Shown one piece after another: positions 33,842-41,210 of a stretch of 41,237 bases of DNA. Source of the DNA: JAABRU01 sp964505535 (lineage in GTDB: Bacteria > Desulfobacterota > Desulfobacteria > Desulfobacterales > Desulfococcaceae). Both the position numbers and the translations under genes were made by a program. A model generated the notes under the pieces. That model did not search any database. It was not told the origin of the DNA and worked only from the letters and a program-made list of their open reading frames with translations. How positions within the stretch are numbered: position 1 is the stretch's first letter; the number at the start of each line of letters is the position of its first letter. The stretch is taken from positions 1 through 41,237 of the forward strand of contig CAZDIU010000009.1 of assembly GCA_964505535.1 (NCBI GenBank), in the 5' to 3' direction.

Positions 33842-34954
33842 ATGTATGCGGAACAGAAAACCATGCGTCCCATAGAGCTGGATGCACAGGAAAAAATGGT
33901 AAAAATCATTGACCAGCGTCTTCTGCCCCATGAATATGTGACAATGGGACTGGAAAATCTGGACGATGTTATTGTGGCCATAAAAGAAATGTATGTCAGA
34001 GGTGCGCCTCTGATTGGCGCGACAGCGGCCTGCGGTGTGTATCTGATAACTGTCCAGGCTCCGAAACAGAAGGCGGCAGAATATCTGAAAAAGGAATGTG
34101 ATCGTCTGAAAGCAGCGCGTCCCACAGCCGTGAATCTGGCCTGGGCCGCGGATCGGATGCTTTCCGCTGTTCTGAAAGAAAAAGGGCATAAAAAACGCAT
34201 TGCCGCAGCACAGAAAGAGGCAGAGGCCATCATTGAGTTTGAAGCGGAAAACTGCAGAAAAATCGGTGAATGCGGTCTGCCCCTGATTCAGGAAATCAGC
34301 AGGAAGAAAAAGGGAAAAACTGTAAACATCCTGACCCACTGCAATGCGGGCTGGCTGGCCTGCGTTGAATGGGGAACCGCAACTGCGCCCATGTATGCCG
34401 CGCATAACGCGGGGGTTGACATTCATATATGGGTGGATGAAACCCGTCCCCTGAATCAGGGAGCGCGGCTGACTGCATGGGAACTGGGAAAGGCCGGGAT
34501 AAGGCACACGGTCATCACAGACAACGCGGGCGGACATCTCATGCAGCACGGCATGGTGGACATGGTCATCACAGGCACGGATCGCACCACCTGCACCGGC
34601 GATGTGGCAAACAAAATCGGAACCTATCTCAAGGCGCTGGCAGCCAAAGACAATGGCATTCCCTTTTATGTGGCCCTGCCTTCCACCACCTTTGACTGGA
34701 ATCTGCGGGATGGGATAAAGGAAATTCCCATTGAGGAAAGGGATCCGGACGAGGTGCGCTGTGTTCAGGGCTATGACAATGAAAGCGGAACCATAAAAAA
34801 AGTTCTGCTTCCGCCCGCACAAAGCCCTGCAGCCAATTACGCGTTTGATGTGACCCCAGCCCGGCTTGTGACCGGCTTCATCACGGAACGGGGCATATGC
34901 AAAGCCACGGAAGCGGATATCCGCAGACTGTTTCCGGAACAGATCGGCAGATAA
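33842..34954 (+). CDS. mtnA: Methylthioribose-1-phosphate isomerase
   Basis: This enzyme isomerises S-methyl-5-thioribose-1-phosphate to the ribulose form in methylthioadenosine salvage, or acts in the related DHAP shunt. It has 370 residues and belongs to the eIF-2B alpha/beta/delta-like family. Family motifs are GAPLIGATAACG, the catalytic cysteine Cys167 in LTHCNAG, DETRPLNQGARLTAWEL, the catalytic aspartate Asp247 in GTDRT, and NKIGTY. The upstream genes of MTA salvage (nucleosidase, kinase or phosphorylase) are not in the window. Co-transcription with ltaE is suggested by the 11-base gap. Confidence 0.94.
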   Translation: MYAEQKTMRPIELDAQEKMVKIIDQRLLPHEYVTMGLENLDDVIVAIKEMYVRGAPLIGATAACGVYLITVQAPKQKAAEYLKKECDRLKAARPTAVNLAWAADRMLSAVLKEKGHKKRIAAAQKEAEAIIEFEAENCRKIGECGLPLIQEISRKKKGKTVNILTHCNAGWLACVEWGTATAPMYAAHNAGVDIHIWVDETRPLNQGARLTAWELGKAGIRHTVITDNAGGHLMQHGMVDMVITGTDRTTCTGDVANKIGTYLKALAAKDNGIPFYVALPSTTFDWNLRDGIKEIPIEERDPDEVRCVQGYDNESGTIKKVLLPPAQSPAANYAFDVTPARLVTGFITERGICKATEADIRRLFPEQIGR

Positions 34955-35004
34955 TGCGAATTAAGAGTTTGTAAAAAAACAACCTGTACAATTTTCCTGT
35001 CCGG

Positions 35005-35037
35005 AAACCCTCAGGGTTTTGAAAACCCTCAGGGTTT
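35005..35037. repeat. AAACCCTCAGGGTTT double repeat
   Basis: Two direct copies of AAACCCTCAGGGTTT (35005-35019 and about 35023-35037) are each nearly palindromic. They lie between mtnA and the thioesterase gene. The unit is a common intergenic repeat type and may also terminate mtnA transcripts. Confidence 0.6.
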
Positions 35038-35075
35038 GGAACAGTTTATTTTGATGCAGGCCCTGAGGAGATTTC

Positions 35076-35468
35076 ATGATAACCAGTCAGGAATTCATGC
35101 AGAAAGACAAATTTGCACGCCATACCGGCATTGATCTGCTGGAAATGTCTTCGGGAAGAGCCAAAGCCCGGATGGAAATACGGGAGGAACACAAAAACGG
35201 CATGGGTGTGGCCCACGGCGGAGCGATTTTCACCCTTGCGGATCTGGTGTTTGCCGCAGCATCCAATTCCCACGGCATACCTGCGCTGGCCATAAATGTC
35301 AGCATTTCCTATCTGAAAAAAGTTTCAGGCGGCATCCTGACTGCCGAAGCCACCGAGATTTCCGTCAATCCCAAACTTGCCAGTTATACGGTTGAGGTCA
35401 GGGATGAAACAGGGGAACTGGTTGCCATATTTCAGGGAATGGTATATCGTAAAACAGGAAAAAAATGA
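35076..35468 (+). CDS. PaaI-family hotdog thioesterase
   Basis: The protein has 130 residues and a single hotdog fold, and is expected to hydrolyse acyl-CoA or aryl-CoA thioesters in the cytoplasm. The family helix motif GVAHGGAIFTLADLVFAAASNSHG (residues about 46-69) contains the HGG and the acidic residue typical of PaaI enzymes, followed by NVSISYLKK. A strong GAGGAG precedes the ATG by 5 bases. The next gene, a PlsC-type acyltransferase, starts 30 bases after its stop, so a shared role in acyl turnover is possible. The substrate is not predictable. Confidence 0.88.
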   Translation: MITSQEFMQKDKFARHTGIDLLEMSSGRAKARMEIREEHKNGMGVAHGGAIFTLADLVFAAASNSHGIPALAINVSISYLKKVSGGILTAEATEISVNPKLASYTVEVRDETGELVAIFQGMVYRKTGKK

Positions 35469-35498
35469 AGCACAGGGAACAACCGGGAGACTGAAATC

Positions 35499-36221
35499 AT
35501 GAAAAAACTGCTGAAAATTCTGTATCAGCCTTATAAATGGTTTTTTTTTATACCTTTTCTTGTTGTATCAACCCTTGTGTTCGGATTTTCGGCTGCGGCA
35601 CTGTGCTTTGTCATGGATCCGAAAGTTCCCAGCCGTCTGTGCGGTGCCACATGGGCAAAACTCAACGGACTGCTTATTCCCATGTTCGTGTCTGTCTTTG
35701 GCAGGGAGCATGTGGACAAAAATCAGTCCTATGTGATTGTTTCCAATCATCAGAGCCAGTGCGACATTCTCCTGCTCTACGGATGGCTGGGCATTGATTT
35801 CAAATGGGTGATGAAAAAGGAACTGAGAAAAATCCCGGCCATTGGCATTTCCTGTGAAAAACTCGGACATATCTATGTGGATCGTTCTGACAGAAATGCA
35901 GCCATTGCCAGCATCAATGCTGCCAAAAAGAAAATTGTCAACGGCACTTCCGTGCTGTTTTTTCCCGAAGGAACCCGAAGCCGCACCGGCAGACTGATTC
36001 CTTTCAAAAAAGGGGCCTTTAAAATGGCGTTGGACCTGGGGCTGCCCATTCTGCCTGTAACCATATCGGGAACAAGGGAAATTCTGCCGCCGGACACGGC
36101 GGACATTTTTCCGGGAAGGGTGCGGCTGATCATTCACAGACCGGTTTCCACACAGGGCTTTCATGAGGAAACTGTCGGAGAACTGATGGAAAAAGTGCGG
36201 GAGATTATCGGGAAAGGATAG
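35499..36221 (+). CDS. plsC: 1-acyl-sn-glycerol-3-phosphate acyltransferase (PlsC-like)
   Basis: This membrane acyltransferase makes phosphatidic acid from lysophosphatidic acid. It has 240 residues, with a hydrophobic N-terminus (about 14-40). The acyltransferase motif I is NHQSQCD (His84 and Asp89). It has the substrate-binding FPEGTRSR (residues about 155-162) and the later LPVTISGTREILP. The HX4D spacing is intact. GGGAGA precedes the ATG. It follows the thioesterase closely. Other members of the family acylate different lysolipids, so the exact substrate is inferred from the family. Confidence 0.88.
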   Translation: MKKLLKILYQPYKWFFFIPFLVVSTLVFGFSAAALCFVMDPKVPSRLCGATWAKLNGLLIPMFVSVFGREHVDKNQSYVIVSNHQSQCDILLLYGWLGIDFKWVMKKELRKIPAIGISCEKLGHIYVDRSDRNAAIASINAAKKKIVNGTSVLFFPEGTRSRTGRLIPFKKGAFKMALDLGLPILPVTISGTREILPPDTADIFPGRVRLIIHRPVSTQGFHEETVGELMEKVREIIGKG

Positions 36222-36452
36222 GGACAAATCCGCTGATCACCCGGTTTCAAAGACAAACCGGTTTCAGTGTATGCCTGAAACAGTCATTTTTCCTGCTTTT
36301 GTCCTTAAAAATATCCAAAGTCTGTTTCTGCATGGGGCAAAGACTGATGAAAGAACAATGGCAGGCAGACAGAACTTCCTGCTTTTTTATAACCAGACAA
36401 ACCCGGTTTCCTTTCCTGAAGGAAAGGGAGCCTTTCAGAACAGGGATCAGCA
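36222..36452. other. Intergenic region before the KaiC/XRE/cupin gene
   Basis: This stretch of 231 bases contains a CTTTCCTGAAGGAAAG hairpin (about 36411-36426) just upstream of the next gene. It could be an operator for the HTH regulator that follows or a small terminator. No gene is seen. Confidence 0.4.
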
Positions 36453-37754
36453 ATGGGTGCAAAACTCAACCGGATTTCTTCAGGCGTCAGCCAGCTTGAC
36501 CGTCTGCTGGGCGGACTTTTTATCGGAGACAATGTGGTATGGTATGATGACGCGGGAAGTCTGGCACATGCCTTCTGCATGAATTTCATACAGGCATCCC
36601 AGACACAGGAAAAACCCCTGATTTATGTCAGTTTTGACCGTTCTCCAAAAAATCTGCTGGAAAAACTGGGGCCCCTGGCCGAAAGTCAGCATCTCACCAT
36701 TTTGGACTGTTTTACCCACGGCAAGGGAGACGGTTCCGAAGTTTTCAGCAAATTTTATGAAAAAAACGGTGCGCAGTGGCCCTACCAGATTGTCAGGGTC
36801 AATGAACCGGCAAAACCGGAAACAGTCAGGGATGCCATATACGGTCTTCACAAAACCATGAAGGGGGATGTGCGTTTTGTGTTTGAAAGTCTGACCGGAA
36901 TGCAGGATCTCTGGGGCGGCGAGGATCATATCCTGAAATTTTACACCCATTCCTGTCCCCATTTGTATGAACTCAACACCATTGCCTACTGGATCATTGA
37001 AAAAGGTGCGCATTCTTCCCGGCTGCGCGCACACATCAATCAGATTGCGCAGGTGGTCATTGAGCTTTCCCTGAAAAGGGGGAAATCCGCTCTGACCCTT
37101 GTAAAGGCCGAAAAACGCTCTCCGGACACACTCAACAGTCCCTGCCATTATCTGAATGAGGGAATGAACATTTCCTTTGAAACTGACAGGGATTTTCCCC
37201 GCCGAACGGATCTGGGAAAAAGGCTGCGGGAAATCCGATCCGCACAGGGCTTTTCCCAGACAGAACTGGCAAAACTGGTGGGCGTCACATCCAGCACCAT
37301 ATCCCAGATTGAAAGCAACCAGATATATCCTTCCCTTACAGCGCTTTTCAAAATTGCCGAAACCCTTTCCGTGGATGCCGGAGCCTTTTTCCGCCAGCAT
37401 GCGGACAGGGAAAACCGGATTGTCTTTTCCTCTGAAAAAGGGGTGAATGTCAGTTTTCCGGATCTGCCCAAAGACAGCATCCGCGGGCGGATGCTCACCC
37501 CCCCGGACTTTGAGCCCAAAGCCGAACCCTATATCATTGAAATTCCCGAAGACAAATCCCTGCCTTCCCATTTTTTCATTCACAAAGGCCAAGAGATCGG
37601 GTATGTTCTGTCCGGAAATCTGCAAACTGAAATCAGGAGAGTTTTATACACTGTCGGCCCCGGTGATCTGATCTGTCTGACATCCGAGATTCCTTCCCTG
37701 TGGAAAAATCCGGGACCCGGAACGGCAAAACTGCTGTGGATCAAAATCCGATAG
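36453..37754 (+). CDS. Degenerate KaiC/RecA-like domain fused to XRE HTH and cupin
   Basis: The protein has 433 residues and no signal. Residues about 5-240 resemble a KaiC/RecA-type ATPase (ISSGVSQLDRLLGGLFIGDNV at the start). The Walker A loop is lost, however: the expected GxxGxGKT is replaced by YDDAGSLAHAF, so ATP binding is doubtful. Residues about 250-310 are an XRE-type helix-turn-helix (LREIRSAQGFSQTELAKLVGV, TISQIESNQIYPS). Residues about 355-433 are a cupin (SHFFIHKGQEIGYVLSGNL). XRE-cupin proteins are usually ligand-responsive repressors, so this is probably a transcription regulator with an unusual N-terminal sensor or dimerisation module. The ligand is unknown. The start has only a weak ribosome site. 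Confidence 0.8.
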   Translation: MGAKLNRISSGVSQLDRLLGGLFIGDNVVWYDDAGSLAHAFCMNFIQASQTQEKPLIYVSFDRSPKNLLEKLGPLAESQHLTILDCFTHGKGDGSEVFSKFYEKNGAQWPYQIVRVNEPAKPETVRDAIYGLHKTMKGDVRFVFESLTGMQDLWGGEDHILKFYTHSCPHLYELNTIAYWIIEKGAHSSRLRAHINQIAQVVIELSLKRGKSALTLVKAEKRSPDTLNSPCHYLNEGMNISFETDRDFPRRTDLGKRLREIRSAQGFSQTELAKLVGVTSSTISQIESNQIYPSLTALFKIAETLSVDAGAFFRQHADRENRIVFSSEKGVNVSFPDLPKDSIRGRMLTPPDFEPKAEPYIIEIPEDKSLPSHFFIHKGQEIGYVLSGNLQTEIRRVLYTVGPGDLICLTSEIPSLWKNPGPGTAKLLWIKIR

Positions 37755-37798
37755 GGTCTCTGTAACTCCTGACTCATTCCGTAAGGGAGGAATTTTTC

Positions 37799-38359
37799 AT
37801 GGGATACAAGGATTCGGATGTTTTTCTTTTTTTTATTGTAATCTTCATTCTGTTTGTCATATTCGGCAGGAAAAAACCTTCTGATCCCCCAGGAACACAG
37901 CGGCCGCAAAAGCCTGCCCGGGTTCGTCAGGAGCAGACGCCGGATTATGCACGTCAGACACCTGCTCCGGACATGCAGCAGTTTGCGGATGGCGGATTTG
38001 TAAAAGGACTGTTTGTGATTGTCACTGCAGGAGATCCCCAGACCCAACTGATGGCCATGTCCCTGTCCACCCAGGTAAAACTGAAAGGAAAAACCATCCG
38101 GATTCTTTTATGTGACAGCGCAGGGGAACTTGCCGTCAAAGGCAGCAGGGAGACAGTGCTGAAACCCATTGACAAATCCCCCCAGATGCTGATGAAAGCG
38201 CTCATCAGTCAGGGGGTGAAGGTGGAAGTCTGCCCTTTTTTTCTGGCCAACAAGTCCTTTGCCTCTCCTGCGGATCTGATTGAAGGTGTAACTGTTGCCC
38301 AGCCGCCTCTTGTTGCAGATGCACTCCTGGAACCGGGGATAAAACTTTTCACTTTTTAG
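37799..38359 (+). CDS. Membrane-anchored DsrE-like protein
   Basis: The protein has 186 residues. One membrane helix at the N-terminus (about 8-21) is followed by a proline-rich linker (to about 60). The C-terminal domain, about 65-186, I recognise as DsrE/DsrF-like (FVIVTAGDPQTQLMAMSLSTQ, ILLCDSAGELAVK). Cys in VEVCPFFLAN sits where DsrE-family proteins often carry a sulfur-binding cysteine. A role in sulfur-relay chemistry is possible, but many DsrE-like proteins have no known role. GGGAGG gives a strong ribosome site. It is 44 bases after the regulator gene. Confidence 0.75.
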   Translation: MGYKDSDVFLFFIVIFILFVIFGRKKPSDPPGTQRPQKPARVRQEQTPDYARQTPAPDMQQFADGGFVKGLFVIVTAGDPQTQLMAMSLSTQVKLKGKTIRILLCDSAGELAVKGSRETVLKPIDKSPQMLMKALISQGVKVEVCPFFLANKSFASPADLIEGVTVAQPPLVADALLEPGIKLFTF

Positions 38360-38387
38360 GTTCTTCAATCTCTTTTGTGGAAATGCC

Positions 38388-38437
38388 GGATTCCGGCCTG
38401 CGCCGGAATGACGTCATGCCTGCGAAAGCAGGCATCC
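38388..38437. repeat. Head-to-head pair of the 22024-22220 repeat family
   Basis: Two inverted units, each with its own internal hairpin, meet at GACGTC (around 38411-38416). They are GGATTCCGGCCTGCGCCGG (38388 onward) and GTCATGCCTGCGAAAGCAGG (38413 onward). Confidence 0.65.
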
Positions 38438-38480
38438 ATTGAAATGCACTGCATTCTGAAAATACCTGACACATTCAGAA

Positions 38481-38530
38481 AGGTGTCAGGTGTTCAGTAT
38501 AATACCGAATCGCCATTGAAGTTATATAAT
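38481..38530 (-). repeat. GGTGTCA heptamers and dispersed 30-mer, copy 3
   Basis: AGGTGTCAGGTGTTCAG lies at 38481-38497 and matches the heptamer arrays in the megasynthase gene. Next to it, 38499-38530 is the reverse complement of the 30-mer at 131-160 and 23741-23770. Confidence 0.6.
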
Positions 38531-38549
38531 ATTTTCTGCATATTTCTCA

Positions 38550-38585
38550 AAAAAACCGGATTTTTCCGAAAAAATCCGGTTTTTT
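38550..38585. repeat. A/T-flanked CCGG palindrome, copy C
   Basis: Arms 38550-38565 and 38570-38585 are perfect 16-base reverse complements around a 4-base loop (CCGA). Same family as 219-251 and 278-316. It could work as a bidirectional terminator. Confidence 0.7.
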
Positions 38586-38629
38586 GAATACCGGAAAATT
38601 TCCGGATGTGAACAAAGCATTCCATTGAC

Positions 38630-39365
38630 TTGATGCAATCTGCATCTGATCCGGAGGAGGTAAATGTTCCGGAAGCGGATTATGAGGCGCTTCAGCAGGT
38701 CATAAGCGACTCACCGTGGGATGCCCGCGCTGTGATGAACCGGGTTGCACTTGAAAGCGGCCGTCTGACAGGAGGAACAGGTCGCACCGGCCTGCTGATC
38801 GATGGAACCGCTTTTACAAAAAAAAGGCAGGTGTTCCGCAGGTGTCGCCAGGCAGTGGAACGGTCGTCTCGGAAAACCGGAAAACTCCCAGGTGGCTGTT
38901 TTTGCGGCTCTGAGTGCCGGAGACCGCGTTATTCCTGTTGATACGGAACTGTTCCTGCCGGAAGAATGGACTGATGACAGGGAACGCTGTGTCAAAGCCG
39001 GTATCCCCGAAAACCGTTACGATCATAAAACGAAGCCCGAACTTGCGATTGAAATCGTGAAAAGACAGAGAAAGATCGGAACACGCTTTGATTATGTGTG
39101 CGCTGACGGTCTTTACGGAAACAGTCACGCTTTCTGCCGATCTCCTGACGACGCATCGGAAACCTTTATTGTTCATGTCCATTGTGATCAGGGTGTATAT
39201 CAGGAAGATCCCTGTCCCCGGGTTTCTCCGCGGATTTCGGACAGAGGTCGCAGACCGTCAAAACCGAAGGCACAGTGTGAGGCAGTGCGTGCTGACGAAC
39301 TTCTGAAAAATATGGATGAAGCAGACCCGGGACAGTTTTGCCACGAATGCTCTGATCCGCGGTAA
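38630..39365 (+). pseudogene. Broken IS701-type transposase
   Basis: Two overlapping frames together resemble the N-terminal two thirds of an IS701-family DDE transposase. The first (38630 to about 38820) has ADYEALQQVISDSPWDARAVM and LLIDGTAF, the first catalytic aspartate region. The second (about 38820-39365) has GVARQWNGRLGKPENSQVAVF, LPEEWTDDRERC and CADGLYGN, the second aspartate region. The frame changes at a run of eight A near 38818-38825. The end is lost after about 39365 and no terminal inverted repeats are evident. It is probably an old decayed insertion. Programmed frameshifting at the A-run is a less likely alternative, because the C-terminal part is missing anyway. Confidence 0.75.
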
Positions 39366-39738
39366 AAACCCCCTGTGGATTGCCAGAGTGATGAACCACC
39401 GCAACACGGACAGATAATCAGAGTGTACGGAAAGCACATCGAAAATGCTTCAGAGCAGAATGACGGAAGCAGACTTGATGCCATGTATCAGGGGATAAAA
39501 AGGTAACAAAGGGCATGAAAGGGTAAAAACGGTTTTTGGCAAAATTTTGGCAAACAGATTGCCAGAAAGCAAAAAAAGGATTAAGCAGAATCGCCTAACC
39601 CCTTCATATTCGTGGCGCGCCCGGCACGATTCGAACGTGCGGCCTACGGATTAGAAGTAATCCGGGGGGATTAATAAATTCAGAAAGTTAAATATCTGTG
39701 TTCGTATTCTGTTCGTAGTTTGTACCCGTTTTGGGTGT
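39366..39738. other. Region between the IS remnant and the integrase, with an att site
   Basis: The first part (to about 39490) may be decayed transposase sequence. The rest is AT-rich, with no gene. The tRNA-Arg fragment described separately lies at 39613-39657. Confidence 0.5.
39613..39657 (-). other. tRNA-Arg(TCT) 3' fragment, probable attachment site (att)
   Basis: On the minus strand this reads as the 3' part of tRNA-Arg from the anticodon loop (CTTCTAA) through the T arm (GCACG-TTCGAAT-CGTGC) and acceptor strand to an encoded CCA. The sequence beyond the anticodon loop (39658 onward) is not tRNA-like, so the 5' half is missing. Such 45-base 3' fragments are left at one end when an element integrates into a tRNA gene. 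The adjacent tyrosine recombinase supports this. By orientation the element extends to the right, and the intact tRNA should lie past the window. Confidence 0.8.
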
Positions 39739-40695
39739 TCACCAGCGAAGTTTTTTCATTTCCTCTGCTATAAGACTGTCTCTGACTTCCGCATAAATCT
39801 GTGTTGTCTTTATGTCTGAATGACCAAGTACTTTCTGTATGACTGACAGATCTATTCCGCTCTCCAGCATGGCCGTTGCCGCGCTGTGGCGGAGTGAATG
39901 AAAGTTCTTTCCGGATATACCGCATGACTGGTAAATGTCCCTTATTCGGTGGGTGTATCCATCCGGGTGGCACTGCATGAAAACCGGGCCTGATTCTTTC
40001 CTCTCTCCCATTGCTTCCCTGGCCGGCGGAATCAGTGGAATGATTCTTTCACGGTTCCCTTTCCCTGTGATCTGAATCTGATCCGCTCCCACATTCCGCC
40101 AGTCCAGATTTCTGATCTCGCTTCGTCTGGCTCCTGTGTTCAGTGCAAAGATGATGATTCGGAACATCTCCGGGTCATGTTCCTGCGCGTAGGCGCATAT
40201 TTTTTCTCTTTCTGATTTTGACAGGATTTTGGGCAGTTTTTTTCCCTCCGGAATCATCCTGACTTTGATGTGCTTTGTTATTCCGTCTTCGTGCGCCATG
40301 TTCAGCACGGTCCGGATGTGGCGCAGATAGCTGTTGACTGTTACGGGACGGCAGCCGCGGTTCAGGCATTCTGACTTGAATCTGTTCAGGGCGTCTTTGT
40401 CCATGGCGTGCATCGGCGCTGCCCATCCGGTGATCTGTGCAAGCAGCTTTACGGAAAGATCGTATTTCATCACGGTTTTTTCAGAAAGTCCGGGTTTTGC
40501 GGCCCGGAACTTCTGATAATAGTCTTTCAGTGTGATTATGCCAGTATCCGGCTTGGACAGTCTGCCTTTGAGATATTCTTTTCTGGCAATCCGGAAAAGT
40601 TTTTCAGCTTCCTCTTTGTTTCCGGTTTTCAGGCTTCTTTTCTGATATTTGCTGAATTCTATGTAGTAGATTTTGCCCCGTTTGTAGAGTCTCAT
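39739..40695 (-). CDS. Tyrosine recombinase/integrase
   Basis: This site-specific recombinase of the phage integrase family has 318 residues. A short N-terminal arm-type segment (about 1-50) is followed by a SAM-like core-binding domain (about 60-145) and a catalytic domain (about 155-318). The catalytic set is complete: Arg in GARRSEIRNL, HxxR in HSLRHSAATAM, His in LGHSDIKTTQ and the nucleophile Tyr in QIYAEV. It ends 82 bases from the tRNA-Arg fragment, so it probably integrated the element at that tRNA. It is transcribed towards the att site. No excisionase is seen. Confidence 0.92.
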   Translation of the reverse strand: MRLYKRGKIYYIEFSKYQKRSLKTGNKEEAEKLFRIARKEYLKGRLSKPDTGIITLKDYYQKFRAAKPGLSEKTVMKYDLSVKLLAQITGWAAPMHAMDKDALNRFKSECLNRGCRPVTVNSYLRHIRTVLNMAHEDGITKHIKVRMIPEGKKLPKILSKSEREKICAYAQEHDPEMFRIIIFALNTGARRSEIRNLDWRNVGADQIQITGKGNRERIIPLIPPAREAMGERKESGPVFMQCHPDGYTHRIRDIYQSCGISGKNFHSLRHSAATAMLESGIDLSVIQKVLGHSDIKTTQIYAEVRDSLIAEEMKKLRW

Positions 40696-40760
40696 GAATC
40701 TTCTCCGCTCCGGGACATTCAGGTGTGGCGCGGGAAAGGATAGGTAAAATGAGGGGCATC

Positions 40761-40806
40761 TGTCAAGTCAAAATTCTTGACATTTCCGCGATGCTGTGTC
40801 TAGTTT
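40761..40806 (+). promoter_or_regulatory. Possible hicAB promoter with overlapping inverted repeat
   Basis: A consensus -35 box TTGACA lies at 40777-40782. TAGTTT at 40801-40806 is a weaker -10 box 18 bases later. The inverted repeat TGTCAAG (40761-40767) / CTTGACA (40776-40782) covers the -35 box and could be an operator. The predicted start of transcription is close to the hicA ATG at 40813, where no ribosome site is visible, so the message may be leaderless. Confidence 0.45.
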
Positions 40807-40812
40807 TCGGCC

Positions 40813-41001
40813 ATGAAAGTAAGGGATGTGATAAAGAGACTGGAAAAGGCCGGTTGGTATCCCGTCCGAACGAAGGGCAGTCACCGGCAGTACAGGCATG
40901 ATGAACATGAAGGGCTTGTGACGGTTTCCGGGAAGCCGGGGGATGATGTGGCTCCCGGTACGCTGAACAATATCAGAAAACAGGCAGGGGGGAAAATATG
41001 A
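40813..41001 (+). CDS. hicA: HicA-family mRNA interferase toxin
   Basis: This small toxin has 62 residues and a double-stranded-RNA-binding-like fold. It cleaves mRNA when free of its partner. It matches the family closely: MKVRDVIKRLEKAGWYPVRTKGSHRQYRH, with the catalytic His24 in KGSHRQ, then LVTVSGKPGDDVAPGTLNNIRKQAG. The stop codon overlaps the hicB start (ATGA), the typical toxin-first order. It lies in the putative integrated element next to the integrase, where it could stabilise the element. Confidence 0.9.
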   Translation: MKVRDVIKRLEKAGWYPVRTKGSHRQYRHDEHEGLVTVSGKPGDDVAPGTLNNIRKQAGGKI

Positions 41002-41210
41002 GGTATCTGGTTATTTATGAAAAGACAAAAACAGGTTATTCCGCATATTCTCCGGATGTGCCGGGGTGCATCGCCACCGGCAGCACCAGGGAAGAAACAG
41101 AGCAGATGATAAGGGATGCTTTGGAGTTCCATTTTGAGGGGATGAGAGCAGAGGGTCTTTCTCTGCCGGTTCCGGTATCCCATTCGGATTATCTGGATAT
41201 TGCGGCATAA
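40998..41210 (+). CDS. hicB: HicB-family antitoxin (short form)
   Basis: This antitoxin binds and blocks HicA. It has 70 residues, with the partial RNase-H-like HicB fold: YLVIYEKTKTGYSAYSPDVPGCIATGSTREETEQMIRDALEFHFEG. The usual C-terminal DNA-binding domain (RHH or HTH) is missing. Short HicB proteins of this length are common, but self-repression would then need another protein or an alternative binding surface. It overlaps hicA by 4 bases. Confidence 0.88.
   Translation: MRYLVIYEKTKTGYSAYSPDVPGCIATGSTREETEQMIRDALEFHFEGMRAEGLSLPVPVSHSDYLDIAA

Larger units (their letters stand above)
38360..38629. other. Repeat cluster between the DsrE-like gene and the IS remnant
   Basis: Four repeat families lie side by side here: a head-to-head pair of CATTCC(T)GCGAAAGC repeats, GGTGTCA heptamers, the dispersed 30-mer and the A/T-flanked CCGG palindrome. 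No gene is seen. An open frame at 38375-38587 is made wholly of these repeats. Confidence 0.7.

Noticed and set aside
38375..38587. Small plus-strand gene of 70 codons
   Set aside because: Its whole length is made of four dispersed repeat families. There is no ribosome site.
38818..38825. Programmed ribosomal frameshift in the transposase
   Set aside because: The A8 run is suggestive, but the C-terminal third and the element ends are missing, so decay is the simpler reading.
39613..39700. Complete tRNA-Arg gene
   Set aside because: Sequence 5' of the anticodon loop does not form an anticodon 5' strand, D arm or acceptor 5' strand. Only the 3' 45 bases are present.
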